Positions 1-8,827 of a DNA stretch of 64,000 nucleotides are shown piece by piece. The notes under the pieces were generated by a model that saw only the letters and a list, made by a program, of their open reading frames with translations, searched no databases and was not told the DNA's origin. A program made the position numbers and the translations under genes. Every line of letters begins with the position of its first letter. The first letter of the stretch is position 1. The DNA comes from Patiriisocius sp047730165. GTDB taxonomy: Bacteria; Bacteroidota; Bacteroidia; Flavobacteriales; Flavobacteriaceae. The stretch is from assembly GCF_047730165.1 (NCBI RefSeq), contig NZ_CP159834.1, positions 930,001-994,000 on the forward strand, written 5' to 3'.

Positions 1-444
1 GAAGATATGGATCTTCTTGGGGATACTAAATATGATGTCATTACACTTTGGCACGTATTAGAGCATATCCCTAACATAGAGGAAACGTGCCAAAAACTAG
101 AATTCCATTTAAAGGAAAACGGTCATCTAGTAATTGCAGTTCCTAACTACAAATCTTATGATGCACATTATTATAAAGAATTTTGGGCTGCGTATGATGT
201 GCCAAGACATCTATGGCATTTTTCGCAGGCAAGCATGAAGAAATTGTTTTCATCTAAAATGAATCTCATTAAGACACGTCCTTTAGTTTTTGATTCTTAT
301 TACGTAAGCTTGCTTTCAGAAAAGTATAGAACCTCAAAAAAATTATCACTAAAAGCGCTTTGGGTTGGTTTTAAATCAAATCGTAAAGCGAAACAAACTT
401 CTGAGTACTCTTCCCTCATCTATTGCTTCAAAAAAGGCTTTTAA
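1..444 (+). CDS. Class I SAM-dependent methyltransferase, C-terminal part (5' end outside window)
   Basis: The frame is open from base 1 with no start codon, so the N-terminal half that should carry the GxGxG SAM-binding loop lies outside the window. The visible 147 residues fit the back half of a Methyltransf_23/UbiE-like fold: VITLWHVLEHIP is the strand-4 segment, followed by a helix and LKENGHLVIAVPN, the strand-5 segment. DVPRHLWHFS is typical of bacterial methyltransferases of this group that are often found near surface-glycan or lipid genes. The substrate cannot be read. It is convergent with holB across 149 bp that hold only a weak GACC/GGTC hairpin. Confidence 0.75.
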   Translation, partial: EDMDLLGDTKYDVITLWHVLEHIPNIEETCQKLEFHLKENGHLVIAVPNYKSYDAHYYKEFWAAYDVPRHLWHFSQASMKKLFSSKMNLIKTRPLVFDSYYVSLLSEKYRTSKKLSLKALWVGFKSNRKAKQTSEYSSLIYCFKKGF

Positions 445-593
445 GACCGTTTAAGGTCCTTTTAGCCTATTTTATTATGTGATTGGCGTAATGTGTGGGC
501 CAAAAGCCCCAGCCAGTTCTGAGCTTGCCCTAGCCACTTCTTTTGAATAAGTAATATAAATAGGAATTAAAATAACAATAGAAATATCTAATA

Positions 594-1742
594 CTAAGGT
601 TTTCTATGAATCAGCCGTGTAAGTTTTATTGAAAGATCTGCAAGAATGATTTTAGCATTTCCATTTCGTTCAATATGGTAGGACGCATCTTGAAGTTGTT
701 CGGTAATTTCAAAAATATTGTTTTGATGAACGAACGGTGCGAATTTGTTTAAATCAAATTTTGTGTCGTGAGGAGTAAAAAAGACCAAAGGGTCGGCTCC
801 ATAGTTTTTCAGCAATGCTTGCCTAAAGAATTCCATACAGTATGACAGAAACTTCTTTTGAGTTTCTCGCCCCTCTCCGGCAAGGTCTTCGCTCCATTTC
901 AATAATGCCTGTATAGCCTTCTTATTTCCTTTGGCTAAAAAGGCATTACGCACCCAGGTTAAAAACCATTGCTCAAAAACAGTATCATCACTTCCTTCAT
1001 CAAGTATCTGTAATGCTTTGTTGTAATCACCCTGAGCTAATCGGCTGGTTGTGAGCGCCTTGGATTGCTCAACACCTTGATTATCAATAAGATGTTGTGA
1101 TATCTGTGTTTCAGAAAGTAAAGGGAAATCAAGTTTTTGACAGCGAGATCGTATGGTATTGATAATTTGTTCTTCCTGTTCCGTAAGTATTAGGAGCACC
1201 GTATTATTAGGAGGCTCTTCTACTAATTTAAGAATCTTATTTGCGCACGCTGTATTCATAGCGTCTGCCATCCAGACAATGATTATTTTGTAACCGCCTT
1301 CATATGCTTTGAGCGACAGTTTTTTCACCATCTCTAGCGCTTCATCCACATTGATGTTTCCTTGTTTTTTAGCAATTCCTAAAGAAGAGAGCCATTCAAA
1401 CTGAGATCCGTACGGGTTTTCTGCAACAAAGGAGCGCCATTCGTCAATAAATAAATCTGAAACAGGGTGTTTTTTAATGGTATCATTTGTGTTTATTGGA
1501 AACACAAAATTTAGATCTGGGTGTGCTAGTTTTCGCACACGTTCCTTGGTGAGCAAATACTCTGGAGACCCCTCTTGGTGGGGTTTGCAAAGCAAAGCGC
1601 TGGCATACGCAATTGCCATAGGTAAAATACCCGTGCCTGCTTTACCCACAAAAAGCTGTGCGTGTGCTACTCTGCCGTTATCAACGGAAGTTTGTAAATG
1701 AGCCTTAATGTGCTCCTGCCCTATTACTTGCTTAAAATTCAC
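594..1742 (-). CDS. holB: DNA polymerase III subunit delta' (clamp loader, AAA+)
   Basis: Delta' is the clamp-loader subunit that helps open and load the beta sliding clamp. The N-terminus reads VNFKQVIGQEHIKAHL, then AHAQLFVGKAGTG in the P-loop position, a form in which the canonical GKT is degenerate, as is usual for delta'. A Walker-B-like segment, the sensor region EEPPNNTVLLILTE and the SRCQ motif (sensor 1/arginine finger) follow. A longer frame back to an ATG at 1805 exists, but homology begins at the GTG at 1742, and a perfect TAGTTTTG promoter element (1746-1753) lies between the two. I therefore chose GTG, giving 382 residues. It is divergent from pgk. Confidence 0.88.
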   Translation of the reverse strand: MNFKQVIGQEHIKAHLQTSVDNGRVAHAQLFVGKAGTGILPMAIAYASALLCKPHQEGSPEYLLTKERVRKLAHPDLNFVFPINTNDTIKKHPVSDLFIDEWRSFVAENPYGSQFEWLSSLGIAKKQGNINVDEALEMVKKLSLKAYEGGYKIIIVWMADAMNTACANKILKLVEEPPNNTVLLILTEQEEQIINTIRSRCQKLDFPLLSETQISQHLIDNQGVEQSKALTTSRLAQGDYNKALQILDEGSDDTVFEQWFLTWVRNAFLAKGNKKAIQALLKWSEDLAGEGRETQKKFLSYCMEFFRQALLKNYGADPLVFFTPHDTKFDLNKFAPFVHQNNIFEITEQLQDASYHIERNGNAKIILADLSIKLTRLIHRKP

Positions 1743-1745
1743 TCG

Positions 1746-1753
1746 CAAAACTA
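1746..1753 (-). promoter_or_regulatory. Bacteroidota -7 promoter element of holB
   Basis: TAGTTTTG on the minus strand matches TAnnTTTG exactly. Only three bases separate it from the GTG chosen for holB, so the transcript would have almost no leader. No clear -33 TTG is seen at the usual distance. Confidence 0.5.
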
Positions 1754-1838
1754 ACGAATTAAGCCCAAAAATCGCAGCTAATTTTGGTTGCAGGTTTGAC
1801 GTCAAAAAATGTATCTTTAGCGATTAATTGATACTTTT

Positions 1839-3026
1839 ATGAAAACGGTAAACGACTTTGATTTTAATGGTAAAAAAGCACTCATACGAGTAGATTTTAA
1901 TGTTCCGCTTAACGACGATAAGGAGGTTACAGACGCTACACGAATTGAGGCTGCAAAGCCTACAATCCATAAGATACTAGAAGATGGTGGTAGCTGTATT
2001 TTGATGTCTCATCTCGGGCGTCCTAAGAATAAAGAAGCAGAGTTTTCATTAAAAAATGTATTAAAAAAGGCTTCGGAAGTTTTAGGAGTCAGTATAAAAT
2101 TTACGGAAGAGTGCATAGGTGAAACGGCAGAAGAAGCTGCTGCTCAATTGGGAGCAGGGGAAATTCTATTACTAGAAAATTTACGATATCATCCCGAAGA
2201 AACGGAAGGAGATCGTGACTTTGCCCAAGCACTATCGAAGCTAGGAGATATTTATGTAAATGACGCCTTTGGGACAGCCCATAGAGCGCACGCGTCTACC
2301 GCTATTATTGCAGATTTTTTCCCAGAAAACAAATGTGTAGGCTTATTATTAGCTTCAGAAATAGAAAATTTAAACAAGGTACTGACCGATAATAAAAAAC
2401 CTGTAACGGCTGTAATTGGTGGCGCGAAGGTTTCTTCAAAAATCACGGTGCTAGAAAATATACTGGATAAAATAGATCATTTAATCATAGGTGGTGGGAT
2501 GGCCTTTACCTTTATCAAAGCACAAGGAGGTAAGATAGGAAGTTCTATGGTGGAAGACGATAAACAGGAGTTAGCCTTAGAGATTTTAGAGAAAGCAAAA
2601 GAAAAAGGTGTTGAAGTGCATTTGCCGGTTGATGCTATAATAGCTGATAGTTTTTCAGAACTAGCCACTACAGATACGGCAGATGTGAATGATATTCCAG
2701 AAGGATGGATGGGTCTCGATACTGGAGATAAAACCAACGCTATTTTTAAAGATGTCATCCTAAAGTCTCAAACCATATTATGGAACGGACCTGTTGGAGT
2801 TTTTGAGATGGAACCTTTTGCAACAGGTACAATTCACTTAGGGAATACCATCGCAGAATCCACACGAAATGGTGCTTATTCACTTGTGGGCGGAGGAGAT
2901 TCTGTGGCAGCAGTGAAGAAATTTAACCTGAATAAAAAAGTAAGTTATGTCTCTACTGGAGGTGGCGCGATGCTTGAAATGCTAGAGGGTAAAACGCTTC
3001 CAGGAATCAAAGCAATGCAAAACTAA
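1839..3026 (+). CDS. pgk: Phosphoglycerate kinase
   Basis: Cytoplasmic glycolytic enzyme that makes ATP and 3-phosphoglycerate from 1,3-bisphosphoglycerate and ADP. At 395 residues it has the usual bacterial length. Visible signatures are RVDFNVPL (17-24), SHLGRP (57-62) for substrate binding, the GGAKVSSK region of the nucleotide domain, and GGGDSVAAV near 351 that binds the nucleotide phosphates. The ATG start gives the family N-terminus without extension. The TATCTTTA just upstream resembles the phylum -7 element but lacks the final G. The lytic transglycosylase gene starts 12 bp after its stop, so the two may share a transcript. Confidence 0.97.
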   Translation: MKTVNDFDFNGKKALIRVDFNVPLNDDKEVTDATRIEAAKPTIHKILEDGGSCILMSHLGRPKNKEAEFSLKNVLKKASEVLGVSIKFTEECIGETAEEAAAQLGAGEILLLENLRYHPEETEGDRDFAQALSKLGDIYVNDAFGTAHRAHASTAIIADFFPENKCVGLLLASEIENLNKVLTDNKKPVTAVIGGAKVSSKITVLENILDKIDHLIIGGGMAFTFIKAQGGKIGSSMVEDDKQELALEILEKAKEKGVEVHLPVDAIIADSFSELATTDTADVNDIPEGWMGLDTGDKTNAIFKDVILKSQTILWNGPVGVFEMEPFATGTIHLGNTIAESTRNGAYSLVGGGDSVAAVKKFNLNKKVSYVSTGGGAMLEMLEGKTLPGIKAMQN

Positions 3027-3038
3027 TACTCTACTCAT

Positions 3039-4655
3039 TTGAAGAATTTACTACTTTTTGGCTGTTGTTTAGCATCACTATCTAGTCTTGCTCAGAGCCC
3101 AATAATTATAGAGAGCCTTCCTGATGCTTCTAGACAACACGTAGCAGATTCATTAAAAGTTGGATCAATCATTAAGATTGAAAAAAATGTATTAGTTGAT
3201 GATGACACGATTATTTCTGTAATACCAGACTCGCAGATTATTATTCCTGCTACAATAGCAATTGGCACGCCAGAATTCACACTAGCAGATATGGCTCAGG
3301 CTCGCAAAATAGATAGTCTTTGGCTGGCTGAGTTGTATAGTAGCGACCGTTTTGAAGAAATGTATGGCGCGATAGAACAGCAAACATATGTGCCGATAGC
3401 CTACGAAGAACTCCCTACCGATACACTCAAACAACGATTAAAGGAGCTAGACGCAAGAACGCCGTTTACTGTAGAATATAATCCACAGTTAGAAAGTGTC
3501 ATAAAAAATTATTTAAAGAATAGAAGAACCGCGATGGGCAGATTAATAGCCTTGAGTGATTATTACTTCCCAATGTTTGAAGAAACATTGGATCGCCACA
3601 ACCTTCCATTAGAGATGAAATACCTTGCCATTGTAGAGTCTGCTTTAAACCCAAGAGCACAGTCTCGTGTGGGCGCAACAGGATTATGGCAGTTTATGTT
3701 CTCGACGGGTAAAATGTTTGGTCTTGATGTTAATAGTTATGTAGACGAACGTAGTGACCCAATTCTCGCAACAGATGCCGCGAGTAAATACCTGAATAGT
3801 TTATATAAAAGTCTAGGTGATTGGGATTTAGCACTCGCTGCTTATAACTCTGGCCCTGGTAATGTTGCAAAAGCCATCCGGCGATCTGGAGGGTATAAAA
3901 ATTATTGGAACATTAGACCACACCTTCCTCGTGAAACAGCAGGCTATGTTCCTGCTTTCCTTGCGACGATGTATATTTTTGAATTTGCAGATGAACACGG
4001 TTTTACAAGCAATGGCCCTAGATATCCGTTTATCACGACAGATACGATTCATATTAAAAAGCAGATCAGTTTTGACCAGATTGCCACCGTGACAAACTTA
4101 CCTATCGAGGAAATTGAGTTTTTAAATCCGTCCTATAAACTGGGGGTGATTCCGTATTTGAAGGACGAGCAATACTACTTGAGGCTACCTATTGATCAGA
4201 TGGGGACTTTTGTGCATAATGAAGACGCTGTTTATGCATATGCACAAGTAGAATTTGACAAAAAAGAAAAGCCATTACCAACGCTCACAGATCAAAGTAC
4301 ACAAGTACGTTATCGCGTGAAAAGCGGTGATTATTTGGGTAAAATTGCAGACAAGTACGGTGTTTCAATCCGAAATATTAAAAGATGGAACAATATGCGG
4401 AGCAATAACCTAAAGATAGGACAGCGACTTACGATTCACCCGCGAAAGATTCCGGCATCGGCAAAAAGCAGTTCTTCAAAACCCAAGAAAGTAATTGATA
4501 GCAATGGAAAAACCGTTTATTCGGTGGCCAACGGAGATTCTCTATGGAGTATCGCTCAAAAATTTGATGGGGCTACCGTCGAAAAAATCAAAAAGTGGAA
4601 TGATATTAGTAGTAATAACTTGAAGGTTGGGATGAAGCTGATAGTTTCTGAGTAG
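3039..4655 (+). CDS. MltD-like membrane-bound lytic transglycosylase with two LysM domains
   Basis: Cleaves the glycan strands of peptidoglycan in the periplasm, releasing 1,6-anhydromuropeptides. The TTG start is chosen because a signal peptide follows at once (MKNLLLFGCCLASLSSLAQ). The SLT domain spans roughly residues 180-310: VESALNP (catalytic Glu near 200), GATGLWQFM, and AAYNSGPGN are the three standard motifs. Two LysM peptidoglycan-binding repeats lie at about 424-470 and 493-538, each with the pattern Y.V..GD.L..IA..... and a WN(D/N) segment. At 538 residues it is typical of flavobacterial MltD-type proteins. No ATG is available near the start. Confidence 0.92.
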   Translation: MKNLLLFGCCLASLSSLAQSPIIIESLPDASRQHVADSLKVGSIIKIEKNVLVDDDTIISVIPDSQIIIPATIAIGTPEFTLADMAQARKIDSLWLAELYSSDRFEEMYGAIEQQTYVPIAYEELPTDTLKQRLKELDARTPFTVEYNPQLESVIKNYLKNRRTAMGRLIALSDYYFPMFEETLDRHNLPLEMKYLAIVESALNPRAQSRVGATGLWQFMFSTGKMFGLDVNSYVDERSDPILATDAASKYLNSLYKSLGDWDLALAAYNSGPGNVAKAIRRSGGYKNYWNIRPHLPRETAGYVPAFLATMYIFEFADEHGFTSNGPRYPFITTDTIHIKKQISFDQIATVTNLPIEEIEFLNPSYKLGVIPYLKDEQYYLRLPIDQMGTFVHNEDAVYAYAQVEFDKKEKPLPTLTDQSTQVRYRVKSGDYLGKIADKYGVSIRNIKRWNNMRSNNLKIGQRLTIHPRKIPASAKSSSSKPKKVIDSNGKTVYSVANGDSLWSIAQKFDGATVEKIKKWNDISSNNLKVGMKLIVSE

Positions 4656-4685
4656 CTCCTTCTTATTGTAAAAATCACTACCTTA

Positions 4686-4871
4686 TGTCAGATTGAGCGA
4701 AGTCGAAAACCTATGAAGCAGAGCGGTTAAAAACGCAATAACTGTTAAATTCAAAAATTTTACTACCGTTTATTCTCAGGCTACTATAAGCTCTTCGATA
4801 CGCTCAGAGTAACTGTAAATAAAATTATATTAATAATCATGTGTTATGCTGAGTCTGTCGAAGGATAACAC
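4686..4871. repeat. Cluster of three imperfect REP-like elements (GTCGAAG family)
   Basis: Three related segments lie in the 240 bp between two genes: 4686-4710 (forward, TGTCAGATTGAGCGAAGTCG core), 4791-4815 (reverse, CTCTTCGATACGCTCAGAGT core) and 4841-4871 (forward, TGCTGAGTCTGTCGAAGG core). The third is bounded by the inverted repeat GTGTTAT/ATAACAC, so it can fold as a hairpin. Similar degenerate copies are seen at 15691-15718, 29954-29979 and 63739-63776. This looks like the dispersed extragenic element common in flavobacterial genomes; function is unknown. Confidence 0.55.
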
Positions 4872-4895
4872 ATTACTACTATTAAAATATACCAT

Positions 4896-5879
4896 ATGAA
4901 AGCCATATACCTAGCACTTATTGCCTTAGTAGTATTCACATCTTGTGAAAACTCAGGAAAAACCACTAGAATCCTTAAAGAATCTGTGGGGAACATTAAC
5001 AACCTCCAACTTGTTATTGACAACGAGCTCTGGAATGGCCCTGTAGGCGAAATCATTAGAGAACGCTTTGCTGCGCCTACAGATGGTTTGCCACAAGACG
5101 AGCCGTTATTTAGTATGCGCCAGATGGCGCCAGAGGCATTTACAGGCTTTGCACGCAGCTCAAGACTATTCTTGCACGTAAGCATCGGAGATGAAGAAAG
5201 AATAGGGCTGAACAAAGACGTCTATGCACGCCCGCAAATGGGAGCTGTGGTAGAAGCGTTTACGGAAGAGGGGCTGGTAAATTTGTTAAGTGAAAATAGC
5301 GATTCTATCATTCAGAGTTTTAAAGAAACTGAAATAAGGGAACGACAAAGACGTACAAACATACAGTTGTTGCCTATGGAGAGCTTGGTAGAAAAAATGG
5401 GCGTAACGATGAAGATGCCTTCGGCCTACCGTTTTGTGCGGGAGAATGACGACTTTTTCTGGCTTCGGAAAAACTTAAAATCCGGTAGCACTAATATAAT
5501 AGTGTATGAAGTGCCCCTAAATACGATAAGAAAAGACAGCGCAGTTGCAGACATCATAAAGATGCGAGACACTACAGGAGCGAGATTGATGCCGGTGGAA
5601 GAAGGCGGTATGTACATTACAGAAGGCGCCTATGCTCCTTACTTATTTGAGCGAGAATTAGACGGCAATTTTATGTATGTCACTAAAGGAATCTGGGAAG
5701 TAAAAGACCAGTATATGGCAGGTCCCTTTGTTAATTATGCCGTGATGGATGAAGCAAACAATAGGTGGCTCATTCTTGAAGGTTTTGTGTATGCACCTTC
5801 AGAGGAGAAGAGAGATTTACAATTTGAGTTGATATCAATATTGAAGTCTGCAAAATTTAAAAATGCAGCGGTAAAATAG
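4896..5879 (+). CDS. DUF4837 family lipoprotein
   Basis: 327 residues beginning with a lipoprotein signal, MKAIYLALIALVVFTSC, where the Cys at 17 would be lipidated. The body (NLQLVIDNELWNGPVGEIIR near 36 onward) matches the DUF4837 family of Bacteroidota, for which no biochemical role is known. It likely sits on the periplasmic face of a membrane. No catalytic motif is apparent. It is preceded by the REP-like cluster and followed by a strong terminator, so it appears to be transcribed alone. Confidence 0.85.
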   Translation: MKAIYLALIALVVFTSCENSGKTTRILKESVGNINNLQLVIDNELWNGPVGEIIRERFAAPTDGLPQDEPLFSMRQMAPEAFTGFARSSRLFLHVSIGDEERIGLNKDVYARPQMGAVVEAFTEEGLVNLLSENSDSIIQSFKETEIRERQRRTNIQLLPMESLVEKMGVTMKMPSAYRFVRENDDFFWLRKNLKSGSTNIIVYEVPLNTIRKDSAVADIIKMRDTTGARLMPVEEGGMYITEGAYAPYLFERELDGNFMYVTKGIWEVKDQYMAGPFVNYAVMDEANNRWLILEGFVYAPSEEKRDLQFELISILKSAKFKNAAVK

Positions 5880-5923
5880 CAACACTTATTTTTTCTGAAA
5901 TATTCAGAAATGAAACCCCACCA

Positions 5924-5959
5924 AAAACCCCGCTTCATCACAACGATAAGCGGGGTTTT
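5924..5959 (+). terminator. Rho-independent terminator
   Basis: A perfect 12-bp stem, AAAACCCCGCTT (5924-5935) with AAGCGGGGTTTT (5948-5959), has a 12-nt loop and T-run ends on either strand. It ends the DUF4837 transcript. Confidence 0.85.
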
Positions 5960-6157
5960 CTGCTTTGAATTTTGTAAGGAGTTTTTTTGTGGGAGTTTTA
6001 CCAGACACTTAGAAAAATAGCGCCATATAATGCGGTATTCTCAAGCTAAAGCAACATTAAGAATTGAGGTGAAAAGGCGTTCCCTGAAGTAAATAAAAGT
6101 AAAACTTTGGATTGAATTGTAACTAATTAGACGCTATGAAGTATACCCCTTGCTTTG
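5960..6157. other. Non-coding stretch before the duplicated unit
   Basis: Part of the 531 bp between DUF4837 and the first putative DGR target. No convincing gene is seen. The segment GAAGTAAATAAAAG near 6089 recurs near 8951, just outside the second copy, and may mark an ancestral flank of the duplication. Confidence 0.4.
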
Positions 6158-6410
6158 ATTATTTAGTTGTTGAAAAAACACCCTTTAGGTCTCATTTTTA
6201 TCCTCACTTAACATTAAATATCATGCTTAACGAATTAAGTGTTAGCTTCGCATATTATAGTGTCCAATAAAAACGAGGAAGCACAAAGCGTATAGCGATT
6301 GTTTAATATGTAGTCCTTTCAATGTTTTAAACTATGCATAAAGCATACATTTAGAATACTTAAAAACAGCACAAAAAATTAACAGACGCCATTAAAAAAT
6401 AAGATTACCT

Positions 6411-7220
6411 ATGAAAAAAGTGTTTACATTTTTAGTAGCGGTATTAATTACTGCAAGTAGTTTTGCTCAATCTCCAGAAAAGATGAGTTATCAGGCCGTT
6501 TTAAGCGACAGCAATGATAATTTAATTAATAACCAAGCAGTAGGTATGCGATTAAGCATTTTACAAAACACAGCAACGGGTACAGCGGTGTATGTAGAAA
6601 CGCAAACAGTCACGACCAATGATAATGGTTTAGTGACTTTAGCGATAGGCACAGGAAGTGTGATTAGTGGTGATTTTGCTACGATAGACTGGGGTGGAGA
6701 TAGTTACTTTATACAAACAGAAATGGACCCAACTGGAGGTGATACTTACACCTTGACAGGTGCCAGCCAGTTATTAAGTGTGCCTTATGCATTGTATGCA
6801 AAAACATCAGGAAGTTCTGAAACGAATGCTACACCTACCTACACTTTAAACACCCTTTACCCAGAGTTAGGTGGTTATGTTATAGAAATAAATACAGATG
6901 GCACACACGGTTTGGTGGTAGCCATGCAAGACCAAGGGATTTCCAGCTGGTATGAGGCAAACGATTTATTAAGTGATGCGAATAATCACGATGTTAACGG
7001 CGCAAAATTTAAGGATTGGCGACTACCTACCAAAAGAGAGTTAAACCTTATGTATGGTGTTTATATTGGAGGTAATGGAGCAGTTTTAAACGGGAATTAC
7101 TACTGGAGTTCTACGGAGTCCGATGACATTACGGCGTGGATTCAGGCTTTCGACGATGGTGATCAGTTCCTCACCAATAAGAGCTTCCCAGGCGTTGTGC
7201 GTGCTGTTCGGGCTTTTTAA
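6411..7220 (+). CDS. Secreted protein with C-terminal DUF1566 domain; putative DGR target 1
   Basis: 269 residues. A type I signal peptide (MKKVFTFLVAVLITASSFAQ) is followed by a beta-rich module (SYQAVLSDSNDNLINNQ to SQLLSVPYALYAKT, about 25-130) that is common at the N-terminus of Bacteroidota surface proteins. The C-terminal part (about 145-269) is a DUF1566/C-type-lectin-like domain with DWRLPTKRELNLMY and a terminal YYWSSTE...RAVRAF block. That block has the layout of the variable region of DGR target proteins: fixed residues (WSSTE, AW, Q, G, Q, K, VRAVRAF) alternate with residues that differ in its paralog at 7697-8743. The likely role is ligand binding at or outside the cell surface. 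No T9SS sorting domain or lipobox is seen. The start has no strong RBS, as is normal in this phylum. Confidence 0.8.
   Translation: MKKVFTFLVAVLITASSFAQSPEKMSYQAVLSDSNDNLINNQAVGMRLSILQNTATGTAVYVETQTVTTNDNGLVTLAIGTGSVISGDFATIDWGGDSYFIQTEMDPTGGDTYTLTGASQLLSVPYALYAKTSGSSETNATPTYTLNTLYPELGGYVIEINTDGTHGLVVAMQDQGISSWYEANDLLSDANNHDVNGAKFKDWRLPTKRELNLMYGVYIGGNGAVLNGNYYWSSTESDDITAWIQAFDDGDQFLTNKSFPGVVRAVRAF
7101..7220 (+). other. Putative DGR variable region 1
   Basis: Forty codons from TACTGGAGTTCTACGGAG to the stop. Compared with 8621-8743, the fixed codons (AGT TCT ACG GAG, GCG TGG, CAG, GGT, CAG, AAG, GTG CGT, GTT CGG GCT TTT TAA) are identical, while about half the other codons differ. In ten of them only the first and/or second base changes and the third stays C or T, as expected from NNY codons derived from AAY in a template repeat. 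The fixed 3' end would serve as the initiation-of-mutagenic-homing sequence. Confidence 0.6.
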
Positions 7221-7304
7221 CAATTTAGTTATTTATCAATTTAGCCAAGCGGTCTCACGAACACCTTTTAAGGAAATAAGAATGGGTGAGTAATTTAAAT
7301 AGTG

Positions 7305-7317
7305 CCGCCTTAGGCGG
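7305..7317. repeat. GC-rich hairpin downstream of variable region 1
   Basis: CCGCC-TTA-GGCGG, 85 bp after the stop codon, in otherwise AT-rich DNA. It is kept exactly in unit B (8828-8840). It could be a cruciform used in DGR target recognition, or simply a shared flavobacterial palindrome. Confidence 0.5.
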
Positions 7318-7696
7318 TCGCGTATAAAAAAGTTAACACCAGTAGTCCTTTAAAAAGTAGTATTGGTTTTTTTTGCTGTAAAAATAATGGAGACTAAAGC
7401 ATACAAATCAAAATTTGGTTGTTTGGTCTTCTTATTTATGAATGCATTATTTAGTTGTTGAAAAAACACCCTTTAGGTCTCATTTTTATCCTCACTTAAC
7501 ATTAAATATCATGCTTAACGAATTAAGTGTTAGCTTCGCATATTATAATGTCCAATAAAAAAGAGGAAGCACAAAGCGTATAACGATTGTTTAATATGTA
7601 TACCTTTTAACGTTTTAAACTATGTAAAAAGCATACGTTTTGGATACTTAAAACAGCACAAAAATTAACAGACGCCATTAAAAAATAAGATTACCT

Positions 7697-8743
7697 ATGA
7701 AAAAAGTATTTACATTTTTAGTAGCGGTATTAATTACTGCAAGTAGTTTTGCTCAATCTCCAGAAAAGATGAGTTATCAGGCCGTTTTGAGCGACAGCAA
7801 TGATAATTTAATTAATAACCAAGCAGTAGGTATGCGATTAAGCATTTTACAAAACACAGCAACGGGTACAGCGGTGTATGTAGAAACGCAAACAGTCACG
7901 ACCAATGATAATGGTTTAGTGACTTTAGCGATAGGTACAGGAAGTGTGATTAGTGGTGATTTTGCTGGGATAGACTGGGGTGGAGATAGTTACTTTATAC
8001 AAACAGAAATGGACCCAGAAGGAGGTGATACTTACACCTTGACAGGTGCCAGCCAGTTATTAAGTGTACCGTATGCATTGCATTCAAAAACAGCAGGGAG
8101 TGTGACAGAGACACAATCACTTGCAGATGTTGTTGCCTTATCTAATAGTGCTAATGGCCAGTTAAAAGATGTAACAGACCCAACAGAAGCGCAAGATGCG
8201 GCGACAAAAGCCTATGTCGACGCTCTTATAGCGGCCTTGGCAGAGCCAGCAACAATAGGAGAGTTAAGAGCTGGCGGTGTTGTTTTTTGGGTAGATCCAC
8301 AAGATAATACTCATGGCTTGGTATGTGCTATGTCAGATTATGAAGGCGCTGTGGAATGGGGATGTAATGGTACAGATTTACCAAATGTTCCAAATGTTGC
8401 TTATAATGGAGGTAATCCTGCGGGCCCTGGTGCAGAAATAGGAAACGGTGAGAGTAATACTAACGGTATATTAAATGATTGCCCTACAGCACCTGCAGCT
8501 TTAGCGGCTCGTACATTAGGTGTTGAATGGTTTTTACCAAGTATAAATGAGTTACTAGAAATGTATTTACATAGAGCGACTTTAGAGGCAGTCTCGGGTT
8601 TTTACGACTTTTCTGATTTCTACTGGAGTTCTACGGAGTACGATTTCATTTTCGCGTGGGAACAGGATTGGGGCTCTGGTAATCAGTACGAAGACGCCCC
8701 TAAGCATTTCCCGAACAAAGTGCGTCCTGTTCGGGCTTTTTAA
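7697..8743 (+). CDS. Secreted protein with stalk and C-terminal DUF1566 domain; putative DGR target 2
   Basis: 348 residues. Signal peptide and N-terminal module are almost the same as in the protein at 6411. A coiled stalk then follows (LKDVTDPTEAQDAATKAYVD, about 155-175), a segment often seen in trimeric fibre-like proteins. The DUF1566 domain starts at AGGVVFWVDPQDNTHGLVCA (about 194) and contains VEWFLPSINELLEMY and the terminal FYWSSTE...RPVRAF block. Its last 41 codons pair with those of the first copy as a putative DGR variable region. It is likely exported and displayed; the ligand is unknown. The missing stalk in copy 1 means the two proteins share ends but not architecture. Confidence 0.8.
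   Translation: MKKVFTFLVAVLITASSFAQSPEKMSYQAVLSDSNDNLINNQAVGMRLSILQNTATGTAVYVETQTVTTNDNGLVTLAIGTGSVISGDFAGIDWGGDSYFIQTEMDPEGGDTYTLTGASQLLSVPYALHSKTAGSVTETQSLADVVALSNSANGQLKDVTDPTEAQDAATKAYVDALIAALAEPATIGELRAGGVVFWVDPQDNTHGLVCAMSDYEGAVEWGCNGTDLPNVPNVAYNGGNPAGPGAEIGNGESNTNGILNDCPTAPAALAARTLGVEWFLPSINELLEMYLHRATLEAVSGFYDFSDFYWSSTEYDFIFAWEQDWGSGNQYEDAPKHFPNKVRPVRAF
8621..8743 (+). other. Putative DGR variable region 2
   Basis: Forty-one codons beginning TACTGGAGTTCTACGGAG, one codon longer than variable region 1. The encoded tail is rich in aromatic and polar residues at the variable positions (Y, F, F, E, D, W, S, N, Y), whereas copy 1 has S, D, T, I, A, F, D, D, F there. The 3' end GTTCGGGCTTTTTAA and the next ~170 bp are conserved between the copies. 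Confidence 0.6.
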
Positions 8744-8827
8744 CAATTTAGTTATTTATCAATTTAGCGAAGCGGTCTCACGAACACCTTTTAAGGAAAT
8801 AAGAATGGGTGAGTAATTTAAATAGTG

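Larger units (their letters stand above)
6158..7390. repeat. Tandem duplication, unit A
   Basis: The 5' arm (6158 to about 6810: 253 bp of leader plus the first ~130 codons) is nearly identical to 7446-8096, with about a dozen scattered differences. The 3' arm (about 7199-7390: end of the gene plus ~170 bp downstream) is nearly identical to 8722-8913. Between the arms the coding sequence is unrelated in length and content. The leader holds an inverted repeat CACTTAA (6215-6221)/TTAAGTG (6235-6241), also kept in unit B. Confidence 0.9.

Noticed and set aside
1477..1701. Plus-strand frame inside holB
   Set aside because: Shadow of the delta' gene; the minus-strand protein has full family motifs.
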